A program made the position numbers and the translations under genes. This document shows, one piece after another, positions 1 through 11,255 of a DNA stretch of 64,000 nucleotides (position 1 is its first letter; each line of letters opens with the position of its first letter). This stretch comes from Corbicula japonica. Taxonomy: Eukaryota; Mollusca; Bivalvia; Venerida; Cyrenidae. The notes beneath the pieces were generated by a model. It made no database searches. It was not told the origin of the DNA and saw only the letters and a program-made list of their open reading frames with translations. The stretch spans positions 1,766,858 to 1,830,857 of the forward strand of contig JAZAYU010000052.1 of NCBI GenBank assembly GCA_038501625.1, read 5' to 3'.

Positions 1-303
1 TAGGCATTTAAAAATAAAAAGAAAATAAGAGTGGCACTATAGGGAAAAAGCAGAAGATGACATAAAGGTACTGCAAAGATCAACAAAACATAAAGGTCTA
101 TCTGATATTTAACTTATTTTTGGTCAATACGTACTGTTATATTTGCCTATTCGTAAAGTACAAAAAAATGTAAGAACAGATCATAAATGTTTACAAGAAT
201 ATGGCAAACTTATTGAAGAAAAGGAACTTGCGGAAGGTGCGGAAGATTTGTAAAGTAAAATTATAGATTGTTTGGTATGGAATGGAATCAAGTTAAACAT
301 TAC

Positions 304-586
304 CTGTCGCTTTCCAATATCCACAGGAATTTCGTCCAACATGGGAATATGATACGTGTTACTCATCCAACAATAATCCGAGGCGTATAAATCATGAAAG
401 TCTTTGTTTAGTTCTGCTGGTAACCAACACTTGATTTTTATCCCTACCCATTGCTTTGTGCTGACCAAGATCGCGAGAAACAGCAGAAGGAATGCCGTCC
501 AAAGGTGGTTCATACGGTCTACCCAATCGTCGGTGCGACAAGACTCTTTGAACTTCCCTGCTATGGCGCCCCACGGACCCAAATGT
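304..586 (-). CDS. Gene 1 exon 1: N-terminus, TM1, extracellular loop 1
   Basis: The acceptor is ATTATTTTCAG ending at 587 and the donor is CAG|GTAATG after 304. The length is 283 nt, identical to the three exon-1 cassettes of gene 3. The exon opens with the third base of a split codon and ends in phase 0. An apparent ORF start here reads a TTG codon, not a real ATG. Confidence 0.85.
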
Positions 587-987
587 CTGAAAATAATTAC
601 AAAGGGATGATTGTTTGTGGATGTTCGTTATTTCTTGAAAATACACCGAAATAGCATTATTTCTGTTTGAATTTTCTTGGTGGTATGTTCAGTCAAGCTT
701 TCATCACTTCTTTTGCCCCAAACTCCTTACGAGATCCCTAATAAGAATGATGCCATATCTAAACATCTGTCAAAACAGATAATACTGATATAATTTTGGT
801 GTCTTGAATTTGGTTGTCATTGAATTTTAGAGACTTACAACAATATTAATGATGTATTGAAATATGCTCAAAATGTCTTTCAATCAAGCTACAACCCATA
901 TTGTGTAATAGGCACAAAATAAACATCACAAAAAGTAACAATAATCGTAAAGAGAATTATTTTAAAAACAAATACTTACTTTAGCAT
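304..987 (-). CDS. Innexin gene 1 (partial: first two exons only)
   Basis: This is the 5' end of an innexin, a four-helix protein of invertebrate gap junctions and hemichannels. The visible exons are a candidate start exon (980-987, coding ATG CTA AA) and exon 1 (304-586). Spliced, they begin MLKHLGPWGAIAGKF. They contain the family's N-terminal TDDWVDRMNH motif, a hydrophobic TM1 of about 20 residues, and a first extracellular loop with the two expected cysteines (KIKCWLP and DYCWM). Exon 1 ends at GKRQ followed by a GT donor (303-302), exactly where the paralogues to the right splice. The YYQW/TM2 exon and everything later must lie left of base 1. It could instead be one of several alternative first exons of a gene off the window. 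The innexin call is firm; the start exon is inferred. Confidence 0.85.
980..987 (-). CDS. Gene 1 candidate start exon (8 coding nt, Met-Leu-Lys)
   Basis: ATG CTA AA is followed at once by a near-perfect donor, GTAAGTAT. Joined to exon 1 it gives MLK-HLGPWG in frame. The intron would be 393 nt. The same ATG-NNN-NN|GT layout is found upstream of the other three innexins, which supports it, but an 8-nt match can arise by chance. Confidence 0.6.
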
Positions 988-2587
988 TATGACGTTACGA
1001 ACAAAACCTAGTTTTGCCGATAAAACAGTTTTATCTTAATTTTTCCCAACGGTGTCATATCTTCAACTCAAAGTGCTCGTTCACTCATGTTTAAGGTTAT
1101 AGGATACAACAAATTTAGATAATGGCATTAAACTGCAATTTTTGTTTATTATCCCCAGCATAAACACCCTTTGGTATGTGTGAGCCAGCGTATTAAAGCA
1201 CAAAATTAATAACAGTAACAACATAAACATAACTGAACAACAGCACATACCAACGAATGTTTGAAAATTGGCTATTAAGTAATCAGCTTTTGCCAATTAG
1301 TTACAAACAATTATATCCATGATAAAATCACAAACTTGAGCCTTGTATGTCTGTCTGTTTGTCCTTCCGTCCGTCCGTACGTCTGTCTATCTGTCTGTCA
1401 CCTAAATTTTTTGTTGAAAATTGTTCAGGACATCTTTAAATAGTCTGAGACAAACTTTATTGTGTTGCGTTATCCTGGCTTTGAATAACATTGCCATACG
1501 CTGCACGTCAGTGCATTAAATTGCATAGTGATGCAAAGAGTTTCATTGCAGTGTATTTTGTTAAATGCGCTACTATTGAACCGTCTGGTTTCAGAGAGTT
1601 CATCGTACTGAAAGTAAGAAGATTTATAAGTCGTGCAAATTCAAATAAGTTCCTGTTTACAATTTTAATGACTGGTTTGTACATAAGAAGTAAAAAAAAG
1701 AAAAAAATATATTTTGAAGCCCATGAAATATTTAGCGACACTTTGTGATTAAAATCAGTTAAAAACATTATCAGAATACTGCACCCTTACAAATGAATTC
1801 ATCCCCACTGGCAGAGGCTTAAGTAAAGAAGGTTTGGGTCTCAGACATGAATTGACATTTACTCTTTGGGGTCTTTAGCTAGTCACGAGCATCTTACAGC
1901 GAGATGATAATGGCGTGCTGTCGGGTCAGAGACCACTAAATATGGAGAAACGATGTCGCGGTTTGTGGATTTTATTTCTAGGTGCAGTGTACATTTTTCT
2001 TAAAGTTATAAAAATTATTCAAAATGAAGAGTAAAAAGTTGAACCTATTCAACTGTTTCACTTCATTTTTAATGTGTTTTTCTATATACCTAATTTTCAG
2101 AATGTAATTGTGTGTTTAATATGAAAAAAAACATACATTTTCTTCAATATTAGGTATGATTAAGAGTTTTACTTTATTTTCCGGGCTGACTAGATGACAC
2201 TAAATTGAGCTGTAACTTGAATGCTATCACAGAATATCTTAGATAGCTCTTTACAGATATGTAGACATTTCAGACATTTATTTAAACCGCAAATGGGAGA
2301 GACTTTACGACGTACAACGTTTTAGAAAAAGGTGAAACATGCATATCAGGAATAACCACACTAAGAAAACACTGCCTCTCCACACAGCCAAAAAGTAGCA
2401 AAGACAAGAGAGCATTGATTTAAAAAAGATCATTTTCAAATAAAACACCAGAAATGATTAACAAAAACGAGAACCTAATGGGTTACACCGCATTGGAAAG
2501 GTCTACTGCAAAATAATTTGCCTAATTGGTTTTAAACCTGGTTTTAGGGTGCACCAACATCACACTTGCCCACAAAGTTTCGTTTCT
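988..2587 (+). other. Intergenic stretch between innexin genes 1 and 2
   Basis: No gene is seen. The stretch holds a short tetranucleotide-like repeat (1345-1399), AT-rich sequence and most of a dispersed repeat copy starting near 2334. It must contain the 5' UTR and promoter of gene 1, but no TATA box or initiator is convincing. Confidence 0.6.
1345..1399 (+). repeat. Imperfect (GTCT/GTCC)n microsatellite
   Basis: Runs of gtctgtctg, gtccgtccgt and again gtctgtct make up about 55 bp of tetranucleotide-period sequence. Confidence 0.7.
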
Positions 2588-2700
2588 TTTATTAACAAAC
2601 ATGTACAAGTTACCTTTGTGAATTAGCTCCAACCCGCTATTCAACTTGACAATATTTCATACAAAATCACAGAAACGTATATATAAAAAGAATCTTATGG
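2334..2700 (+). repeat. Dispersed repeat family D, copy 1
   Basis: The stretch starting gtgaaacatgcatatcagga recurs at about 52481-52830 in the same orientation and, inverted, at about 56750-56960. Shared landmarks are the agagagcat segment, a proline-codon-like 'acctaatgggttacaccgc' block, 'gggtgcaccaa' and 'aatagctccaac'. No ORF is seen. It is probably a non-autonomous transposable element; the exact ends are not determined. Confidence 0.6.
2588..2593 (-). terminator. Candidate polyadenylation signal of gene 2
   Basis: AATAAA on the minus strand, about 190 nt past the gene 2 stop codon. It lies inside the family D repeat copy, so the 3' UTR may run into a transposable element. Confidence 0.35.
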
Positions 2701-2783
2701 CATTGTCTAGCAAAATAAAAGGGTATCCAGTTAAAAGATATGAATCAAATACGTCAAGAATGCATTTAAATTTAATGTGTTTC

Positions 2784-2964
2784 TCATTGTTTCTTCATGT
2801 CCACTTTGAGCTCCGTTTGGCTGCTCAGCTGTACAGGGCCATCAGCAGAATTCTCTAATGTTGTCTCTTGTTGGAATTTCTCCATCATATATTTCAGCAG
2901 ATCCATGACAACGATGTAATTAGAGTTCATCTCAATCATTTTAATAACAAAACAGCCGTCGTCT
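2784..2964 (-). CDS. Gene 2 exon 5: cytoplasmic C-terminus
   Basis: The acceptor TTATGTTTTAG precedes A-GAC-GAC-GGC, completing an Arg codon (AG|A). It encodes DDGCFVIKMIEMN and a hydrophilic tail rich in Gln, Glu and Ser, ending TGA at 2784. Its start matches [14 protein letters not shown] of gene 3. Confidence 0.92.
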
Positions 2965-5900
2965 CTAAAACATAAATAACAAACATTACCGACAATACCG
3001 TCACACAACATACTTTTCTATTACGTAACTAGCAATAAGGTCGGTCGGGATGGCGGATGTAGGATTAAGTATAAATTGCTTCTAGTTTTAACCTAAAAAT
3101 AAGGAAACAGGAAGCTATGACTAAAATACTGACACTAGATTTCAATGTCGCAATATACTTATGCAATGTTACAAAAACAGGGTTGGATACAAGATTTCTA
3201 GAAATTCAGTCTTGGAGTATTTTCATGATGATTTCCAACTTTCAGGGAAAAATCTATACGAAAGTTAAATATTACTGCGCAAAAAGGCCAATCCATCTGA
3301 ACCCCCTGTGAATCCGCCCTGGAACAATCAGACTCATACTTAAATTTCAGGCTCTGTTTTGTAACGTTCAGTACATTCAAGCCCCATAACAGCATATGAT
3401 GGTAAAAACAACCAATGAAGAATCTTATCAAGCATTACCATGTGCTGGCTGAATTGTGGCGAGCTAACCCTTTACTATTTGTATATGTGTTTTATCGAGT
3501 TTGCGACCAGTGTAGATCCAGATTAGCCGGCACATGCGTACTGTCCGACAGGATATATACTGTTCGCTTTTAAGTCAAAAATAACCTAAAGAATCAAAAG
3601 CGTACAGTGTAGACCCTGAACAGACAACTCATCTGGATCTGCACTGCTCATCGATGGGAAACTAGCCATATCCCATAAAGTAAAGGGTTCAAGAATAAAG
3701 ATCGATCCATAATTAAGATTGGCGAGCCAATTGCTATCATTCTGTATAGAACATTGGCTGAAGGATATAAAATTGAGATTGGAAACCAGTCTCAAATCTC
3801 AAGCATCTGATTGGCTGAAATGGCGACTGGTAGCCGTTTCAGCCAATCAGATGCTTGAGATTTGAGATTGGTTTCCATGCTCAGTTTTATAACATTGGGC
3901 AATTATGTCCTCTGTCATTTAAACATAACGACAATCATGATTTAACTGTCAACATATAAAGTTTGGTGATTACGGTGTAGTATGTCCATAAATGTAATCA
4001 AATGTCGTTTGATAATCACTTGTTTGTCTCGTAATTTATAAGTAGTATGTATACATCAACTGATAATATGGACATGAATGAAATTTAACCATGCAGTCAG
4101 GCACGTTGACTCTAACTCATTATGGATAAGTACACAGTCACCTGATACTTAGTTAATAAAAAAAGTGATCTTAGTGCTTATATTGTTCAGTAGTGTATTT
4201 TTCCAGTTGGAACTGTTTGCTGATATACGATATTTTAATATTAATTGTCTTTCATGTGACTGTCTAATTATCGTCACCGTACTACTGTTGTATCAGTCAA
4301 TTTCGCGGTGACAAATTTTCGCGCAAAACCCGTAAAATACAAATTCGCAGGGGCATGAATTCGCGCACCTGTATATTGGTATAAAGATACATGTAAAACG
4401 GTTTAATTTCACTGGGGTTGAATTTCGCGCTATTGCCGTTGCAAGAAATACGCGAAAATTAAACCCGCGCGAAATTAAATGATTTAACAGTATGCCTTTT
4501 CGATTATCTTTATTATGTTACACAGGTTGTTTGCTGTGACCTTGAGCTTTAATGTAAGCACAGAACTTCGGCAAAGTTTGACCCATTATTGCGAGGTTGT
4601 GGATCTTATCTTAAGCTATGTTTACGTACGTAGCCTGTGCACTGATCAAGATAATTCTTCAGATAAAAGTATATACTTCAAGATTACGTCGCTACAATGT
4701 ACAACTCGTGAGTGGGAAAAGTGAACCTGTTGTAAAATATGTTGTACAATATGTATATATTTTTATTTTTCAATTAGCAGTAAAATATTTTTATAAGTTC
4801 AAAATATTTCTTTTTCATCTTGATGTGATACTACAGACTTTCTTATATGTTTAAGAGCGAAATGCGTAGCAGCATGGAGGTTAGGGTGGGGGTAGGAGTG
4901 AGGACTGGCTGGTCAAGCGCCAGTGGTTCATATTGTTCTTAAGATACCCAGACTGAAGTTTTTAAAGTAAAATAACAAATATATGACTGCTTCCTAAATA
5001 ACTAATACCATGTGTGGTACATGACTGCTTCCTTGACTGGATCCATGTGCGGATACAACTAACTGCAGACCAAAATTATCTATGGATCAGGAGTGTAGTG
5101 AAGAAGGGGAGGATCCAGAGGGGTTCAGTAGGGTTGCTAGAGCCTCCTGTCTTGCGAAGCAATATTTAATTTCATTGGGATTTTGGCCAGAAAGTTGGAA
5201 ATTATCAAGCAACTACCCTAAGACTGTACCAAACTAACCATCTTTCAAGAAATCATGCATCCGATACAGCAAGTACGGCGGATTACCTGAGATATTTTAA
5301 AGCAAATTGTTTCCATAGCTTTTTGTCATATCCTGTTTGTAGCTTTCGAAGCTTTATGTATTTTTTGACGAAGTTGTAGTTGTTTCTTCTTAAAACAAAG
5401 AGGTAACTCCACTACAATTGAAATAAATGCATTACATACAGTAAATGTATTTATCTTCGTGGGCAATATATTCCGCGGTAAAATAATAATATCGTGCATT
5501 CTTAAATTCATGGTTATACTTTGTTTCCATTTAAAAATATGATTTTCGTTAAAAATACAAAATTACAAACGTTTAATGAATTAGTGAATCCTACAAAAAA
5601 TGGCAAACATGTTTTTCTTTGAGTTGTTTTTAACTTGTTTCTAGGATAGCAGCTTCACACTTGCCCGGCCGTGGCTCTATACATTTCTCCGTTTTGACAA
5701 TGAAACTTTATTGTAAACGAATGCATATTACAACTGTATTTCAGTAAAATAATTCACAATTTGATAACTGAATCCAAATGGTAAATTGATCATTGTCATA
5801 AAAACAGAATATCACGTAACTATCACGTGACAGTCTGGATACCAATGACCAACTGCACATTCATTACAAGTAGGAAAGAATGTTACCTTCAGAAAACTGT

Positions 5901-8264
5901 AACAACTGAAGACAGCTAAGATGAAAAACCAAAACCACAGGAAGAGGAAGATAAACTTGTTGAAGAGGTTCACCGGTATAACACACTGGACTGTGTATCT
6001 ACGGACAGGAATTTCCAGATTAAGTGACAGTCATTTTGTACTCTTAATTAACGGTATAATATTCAGAAAAATATGATCATTAGTTAAAAGATAAGAATAT
6101 TACATTCATTTCTAAATCTGACGCTGATATTCTAGTCTGCCATTGTCTTAGTTAACAGAGGTTGAAGGCATGTTCTTTAGAAAAATAAGAAAAAAATTAA
6201 CGATCGTATCCAGCTTTTTCAAAATAGAAAGTAGAACTTTAGGATAAAGAAAAATCAAACTTCGTCCGTATTTACTAAAGAAACAAACACGATTCAACTT
6301 TTCAATTAAACAACGCCCAATGATTTCTCTTGAAGATTTGCAACTGTTAACGACACTTAACTGGACGATTATCACTTTTAACTTTCAACTCTCTTCAATG
6401 ACTAGTCACAAAAGTTGTTTAAGTTTCTTCTTTGGTTAAGTATAGCATTTAACATGGTCATAAAAAACAGGAATGTTTACCTTTGAATGTTGCTAAGTTG
6501 TCGGATTTCATAGTCACAAAGAACTTCAGTGGGAAATCTGATATTTTCTCCTGTAAGTTTTTCATCGCGGAGCATTTCGACAAAATTAAATCCATACATC
6601 CCATAATCATATCCAAGAAACACACTCAACAAAAAGAATTGCGCTATCACATTCACCACATACGTCAATTTAATAGTTAAATACAAGCAAACTAAATATT
6701 TCCCCTCACTTCGCAAGCACAAGCAACTAATAATGTCATAAAGTCGATTTCCGCGCGCGGGTCTATTTTTAATATCTCTCTGTCGACGGTTAAAATGCAG
6801 CCAGCGCATCAAGTTATCGCCAATGTTTTCAATAGTCTGCTGTCTTTCACTTGGTTTGTCTTCTTGTGTTTTGTGCGAATATTCACAGATCTTTTCGAAC
6901 GGAATTTCGGAACGATGAGTTAGAAGACGCCAAAACACATTCGGACATTTGAACAAAACAGATTGGAACAAAAGAATCAAGAAAACCCATTGGTAGTAAT
7001 TGATCTCACTCTCCTGAAAAGAAATTCCACAGATGTATATATTATTGAAATAACAGTATTTCTAACTTTCTAAAAGCATAAATATAACGATAAGAAATAT
7101 ATGTAAAACTTACAGTTGCTTTTCTATATATGTTTTACGAAAAATCAAGAAACGTTGCCTTCAGACTAACAACGGCCATCATAAAGACTACCCCGTTAAA
7201 AAGATCATAGATTTATTCAATGTCACGTTGAAATGTTTTTCACTACTTTCTACCTCAGAATTAAAACCTCTCCACTATATGGACCACATTTCTGTCCAAG
7301 AGGTGGTCATGATAAATGGATTTCACTGAATTTTTACTAATAAAAAAACTAAAACGCTAAGAAAATGTCTATACAAACCTCACGCTGTGTAACTGCTAAA
7401 GGAATTGTTTCATCAAATGGGACCAGGTACTTATTTTGTACCCAGCATATTCTGTTCACATACTGCCCATACATTCCGCTCGGATGCTCCAGTTCAGCGG
7501 GTAGCCAGCAGTGCATGGGGTCTCCCACATAGTTCTTTGTTAACACCAGCACGGCCAGGGCAACCAGCAGGAAGGTAGTGTAAGTATGGTTTAGTCGGTC
7601 TACCAGGTCGTCCACATGGTAGGCCCTCTTAAGACCTTTTGTCGGTATAGACCTCCATTCTCCAAATAATCTGTACAAATCATAACTAAAGTAAGATTTT
7701 GCATCGAAATTGACTTATTTCTCTAAATAATCTGAATTTCAAAATATATGTGTGGCTCTCAATTGGTATTGACCTCCATTTAAAATAAAATATGAATTGT
7801 AAAAAGCAGTATGGTACGTAACCAGTCCAGAAATGTAACACGACTTTCTTTCGGCCCAAAATGTAAAACACACTACTACACATAGCAATATCCGGCATAA
7901 AAACGTTACGTTTATAGTTAACAGGAAATACCATATGTGTCAGTCTGTGTCGAACTTTGTACCGCACATATTAACTTATTAACTTATCCAAATTGTATTT
8001 TGTAAGATTCTGAGTTTGTACATGAAATTTTAACTATATCTTTTCATTTGTTACCTAACTACTAAGAAGCGCCGAATATCCACTGAGCCCCTTAATTTGT
8101 TTAAGTTTCTTTGTTTTAATAGTTACAATTTATAACATATATTAGACAATAGAACACATGCACTTGTAACATCCAGCTGTATTTGAAAGCTCTATACGAA
8201 ATGCATTGCATAAACTTTCTGTTAATTTTAATTGCAAAAACATAAAAATTACTTACATTGGCAT
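2784..8264 (-). CDS. Innexin gene 2 (complete, six exons)
   Basis: A full innexin gene spliced from 8257-8264, 7379-7670, 6481-7013, 5887-5998, 5287-5411 and 2784-2964. The sum is 1251 nt, giving 416 aa plus TGA in a single frame. Seen in order: MPILFGEW start, VDDLVDRLNH motif, TM1, loop 1 with two Cys (PMHCWLP, RICWV), the innexin signature YYQW at the start of TM2, a basic cytoplasmic loop, TM3 (VVNVIAQFFLLSVF), loop 2 with two Cys (VLCDYE, TVQC), TM4 (FLFLWFWFFI), and a short tail ending in DMKKQ. It should form gap-junction or hemichannel pores in the plasma membrane. It is the most diverged paralogue here: loop 1 is three residues longer, and TM2 has YYQWVF instead of YYQWVP. Confidence 0.93.
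3490..3690 (+). repeat. Palindromic repeat family B, copy in gene 2 intron
   Basis: Contains gtgtagatccagattagcc, a central spacer 'aaaaataacctaaagaatc' and the inverted counterpart catctggatctgcactg. The core recurs near 12.6, 17.1, 17.8, 25.1, 33.1, 44.7, 48.7, 58.9 and 59.7 kb. Confidence 0.65.
3765..3893 (+). repeat. CCAAT hairpin element (family A), copy 1
   Basis: A near-perfect palindrome of about 129 bp with arms around 60 nt. Each arm holds ctcaaatctcaagcatctga followed by ttggctgaaatgg. The ends read tataaaattgag and ctcagttttata. It has no coding capacity and looks like a foldback MITE. Confidence 0.8.
4279..4495 (+). repeat. Foldback element with tactgtt...aatttcgcg ends
   Basis: The left end (gtactactgttgtatcagtc) pairs imperfectly with the right end (gatttaacagtatgcc). 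Both arms carry cgcgaaat/atttcgcg blocks. About 215 bp, non-coding, resembling a MITE. Confidence 0.55.
5287..5411 (-). CDS. Gene 2 exon 4: start of cytoplasmic C-terminal domain
   Basis: Acceptor CAATTGTAG and donor AG|GTAATC. It encodes WSYLFVLRRNNYNFVKKYIK and then LRKLQTGYDKKLWKQFALKYL plus a split Arg. It is one codon shorter than the gene 3 equivalent (125 against 128 nt). Confidence 0.92.
5887..5998 (-). CDS. Gene 2 exon 3: end of loop 2 and TM4
   Basis: 112 nt, the same size as in gene 3. Acceptor CTGTCCGTAG and donor AAG|GTAACA. It encodes YTVQCVIPVNLFNKFIFLFL followed by WFWFFILAVFSCYSFLK, that is the second loop-2 Cys and the fourth helix. Confidence 0.92.
6481..7013 (-). CDS. Gene 2 exon 2: TM2, cytoplasmic loop, TM3, loop 2
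   Basis: Acceptor TTTCTTTTCAG and donor AAG|GTAAAC. It begins ESEINYYQWVFLILLFQ, the innexin signature, and ends LCDYEIRQLSNIQ plus a split Arg codon. 533 nt, ending in phase 2. Confidence 0.94.
7379..7670 (-). CDS. Gene 2 exon 1: N-terminus, TM1, loop 1
   Basis: Acceptor TTTGTACAG and donor GAG|GTTTGT. It encodes LFGEWRSIPTKG, VDDLVDRLNH, TM1 (TFLLVALAVLVLTK) and a loop with HCWLP and ICWV. At 292 nt it is nine bases longer than the 283-nt equivalents, the extra residues falling in the loop near EHPSGMYGQY. No in-frame ATG exists near its 5' end, so an upstream start exon is required. Confidence 0.93.
8257..8264 (-). CDS. Gene 2 candidate start exon (Met-Pro-Ile)
   Basis: ATG CCA AT is followed by the strong donor GTAAGTAATT. 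Joined to exon 1 (A TTA TTT GGA) it gives MPILFGEW in frame after a 586-nt intron. The bases before the ATG (AGAAAAG) are a reasonable start context. Confidence 0.65.
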
Positions 8265-9794
8265 CTTTTCTTTTGCGAACTTGATTTGACAATAATTATC
8301 ATATAATTAATTATCAATAAAATTATCAGTTAATTTATCGAATTACTGGAAAACATTTCAGTTTTTCAAAAGTAACACGTCAGTGTTATTTTTATGCACG
8401 GATATATGAATTTTCTAAGTGCAAACCAGTTTTATATGTTACATGTAGTTAGGCATATTTTCGAAATGCGTTTGGTGTTATTTTGGAGACCACTGTAGGT
8501 AAAATCCTGTTTCGTATGTCTATGTCTTTCTTTTGAATCTGGTAAACAAGCACATTTAGGACATAACCCTCATTTGTTTCACAATAGTGTAATGCCTATA
8601 GGAACAGCGTTCATAACCTTTGCTTCAGGGTCGGATGCAGAATTTATTTATAGAATGGGTGTTCATATGGATTTGTCTTGGTTACATGATTATATCCAGC
8701 TGGCCGAAATCCCCAAGATAAGTAGATACTTCTGCTCAAAATAGGTGTGCGAGCAAACATCAAGATGTGCCCCCGATGCTTGTTGTTTTGAAATGTATGA
8801 GGATATTCTTAATCAAAAACTAAGGTTAAACAACTTTTACCCGCCAGTAAATTATGCTTCTCTGTTAATAAATACAACAATACTTATACGATATTACATT
8901 AGCATAATATGTGTTTGGCCTTAATTCAGTTTTATCAATGCTTTTTTCAAACTACCATTTATTATCTTAATTTTTATTAAATTACTTTGATAAAAACAAT
9001 TAAATCATGCCTAAAAGTAGAAACATAAATGGAATTCCGACATTTGTTGTTAAGAAGTAATTTGGTCACGTATTATGACCAAATCGTGTCCAATCAACTA
9101 TGGTTTGGGATAGAGGGGAGGAAGGGGCAATACAATGTCTTTTTTACTTAGTGTTATACATATAAGTCCTTAAGAGAAGTCTGTGTGTGGTGTTTTGATC
9201 ACATTTTGTTGATTGTGTTGGTATGCAATTCTTTCGTTCTATGAAAAAACACTATGCATTTGACTGTCTAATGACTAGACTCAGATTATAGACTGTACAT
9301 AATTATGTGGCTAGAATAAGCTGGCACATAAGCGGACACATTTTCCATCGCCTTCTTTTTAACAGCGATGCGATCCGTTTAATCTCACTTCTGTATCCGG
9401 ATGAATGGGCTTAATAAGGATGGAGTTAAGATGACAAGGTTGGAGTTTAGACGATAATAGCAAACAAAAGCTATGGATGAAGGAAAAATGTGTACTTTTA
9501 TGTTTTCTTATTGTTGCTGCGATCTGTCATAGTCTGCAATTAATACTAACAAGGCAAGTTGTGGTCTGTCTGCGGGTACCTTTACTTTGGAAAGACCCTC
9601 TGTGTTAGTCACATAGAATCGAAAACAAGTGATCGGGAAATCCTTCCGAAATTGTAAATTTGTTATATTTTGACCGCTCAAAAGTAATTTAATGCATTGA
9701 TTCTTACAACGAATATGTATTATAAAAGTGCAATCTTCCAGGTGTGTGAAGTACCTTAGCCTCTGAGTTTACAAGTTTTGGTACAGTTAAATGA

Positions 9795-10065
9795 CTAGAC
9801 TGTGTCCTCGGACACTGAGGTCCCCACTGCTACAACATAATTTGTAACAAAGGGCCATAACTCTAGTAAAAATGGTCACAGGAAAAACTGTTTTTCTTTA
9901 CGATCATCTACACACTCTGCTTGATCATCTGTGCAAGTTAAAAAGACATCCGCCCGATAGTTAATGCGGAGTTGATGCCAAAAGGTTTAGGGACGTACGT
10001 ACGGACGTACAGAAGAGTGCAACTCTATATGCCTCCCACTATGTGGGAGGTATAAAAACCCTGTT
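9795..10065 (+). repeat. Dispersed element ending in a purine/pyrimidine hairpin
   Basis: Starts near gactgtgtcctcggacactg, contains 'aaagggccataactct', runs of gtacgtacggacgtac, and ends with a hairpin cctcccac/gtgggagg then tataaaaac. Related text is present near 34785, 36475 and 52190-52450. I recall this style from other bivalve genomes. Confidence 0.5.
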
Positions 10066-11129
10066 TCTATGAAGAATCAGAAACTACCCAAATTACAAAG
10101 GTTACTATGCAACGTTGAACTAATTTATAAATCTTAACATTTTTGCAGAGTTCTCTCTTGAGACGGGTTCCATCTAAAATCCAAGGCATAGCTAACCTGT
10201 ACCAAAACAATCTGCCATAGACTAATGATGCCGATCGGCACGCACGGTTTGGCACTATGTTGTTGTGGACACATGTGCAGTAATTCGTTCTGTCATCTAC
10301 GCAGATGTTTCAAGTCATTCTAAATACTTTAGTGTAAATATAAGAACCATGTTTTCATCATTAAAAATACAACAACATTTGGACAGTTTACAGAAAGCGT
10401 GAAGTCATTCGGGTTTCACACTGCTTTTCATATACGTATTACTGAATCACGCGATAAATAACTAGTTCGAAACTTAATTGCATTTGAAGAAAAAGAAGAA
10501 GAATATGAATGCAACTATATTTGCCTACCACTTCGTGGAGGCATAACCAGGAAAACCAGGCAGTCTTAGTAGTGCATGTAATTAATAAAAAAACAAGTAT
10601 AACTTCATTTCATTTACTGTTTTATTCAATTTCTATATAGTATTTTCATTAAAAATGTTGTTTAAAAACGCATCTACATGTTTATGTACAAGGCAAACAC
10701 ATACATCAATGGCGCCTTAAACGATATGTCATTGCAAGCATGTCGTGGAAAGCGGAGAGCATTTCCCGCAAAAAAATTAACGTACATGTACACTGTAAGG
10801 GTACAAATGTTGTAAGGGTAAACACAGTTTTCTCAACATCGCACAATGCAGGTATTAGAAAAACACGAATGATTTTGTTGTCGTGAAAAGTCTTTGCGAG
10901 ACAAACATCCCTGCATTCCAGTGCTTTTAAATAACAGATAGCATTACGTTCCAAAATATTTTCTATGTGATACAAGGTCAAATTTTAACTTAATAGTACT
11001 TTAAATTTCACTTTATATAAAGGAAGATGTATGGAAGACATTCCTTTAAACATTGAACTATCATAGGAAAACGATAAGTACAAGTTGTGAACCAACAAAA
11101 CCTAGTTTTGTTTAAAAAGGATACATTCC

Positions 11130-11255
11130 AGGGCCTTAGATTATGAAGCTGGGGTTTGAGACATGTCTCAAATCTCAAGCATCTGGTTGGCTGAAATTGA
11201 GACTTTCAGCAAATCAGAAGATTTGAGACAGGTCTTCAGCTATAGTTTAATGGCC
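11130..11255 (+). repeat. CCAAT hairpin element (family A), diverged copy
   Basis: Holds gtctcaaatctcaagcatct and ggttggctgaaat, with a degraded inverted arm (caaatcagaagatttgaga). Confidence 0.55.

Larger units (their letters stand above)
2965..5286 (-). other. Gene 2 intron 4 (2.3 kb, repeat-bearing)
   Basis: No exon-like segment is seen. The intron carries a copy of palindromic family B (3490-3690), the CCAAT hairpin element (3765-3893) and an Fe foldback element (4279-4495). Confidence 0.8.
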
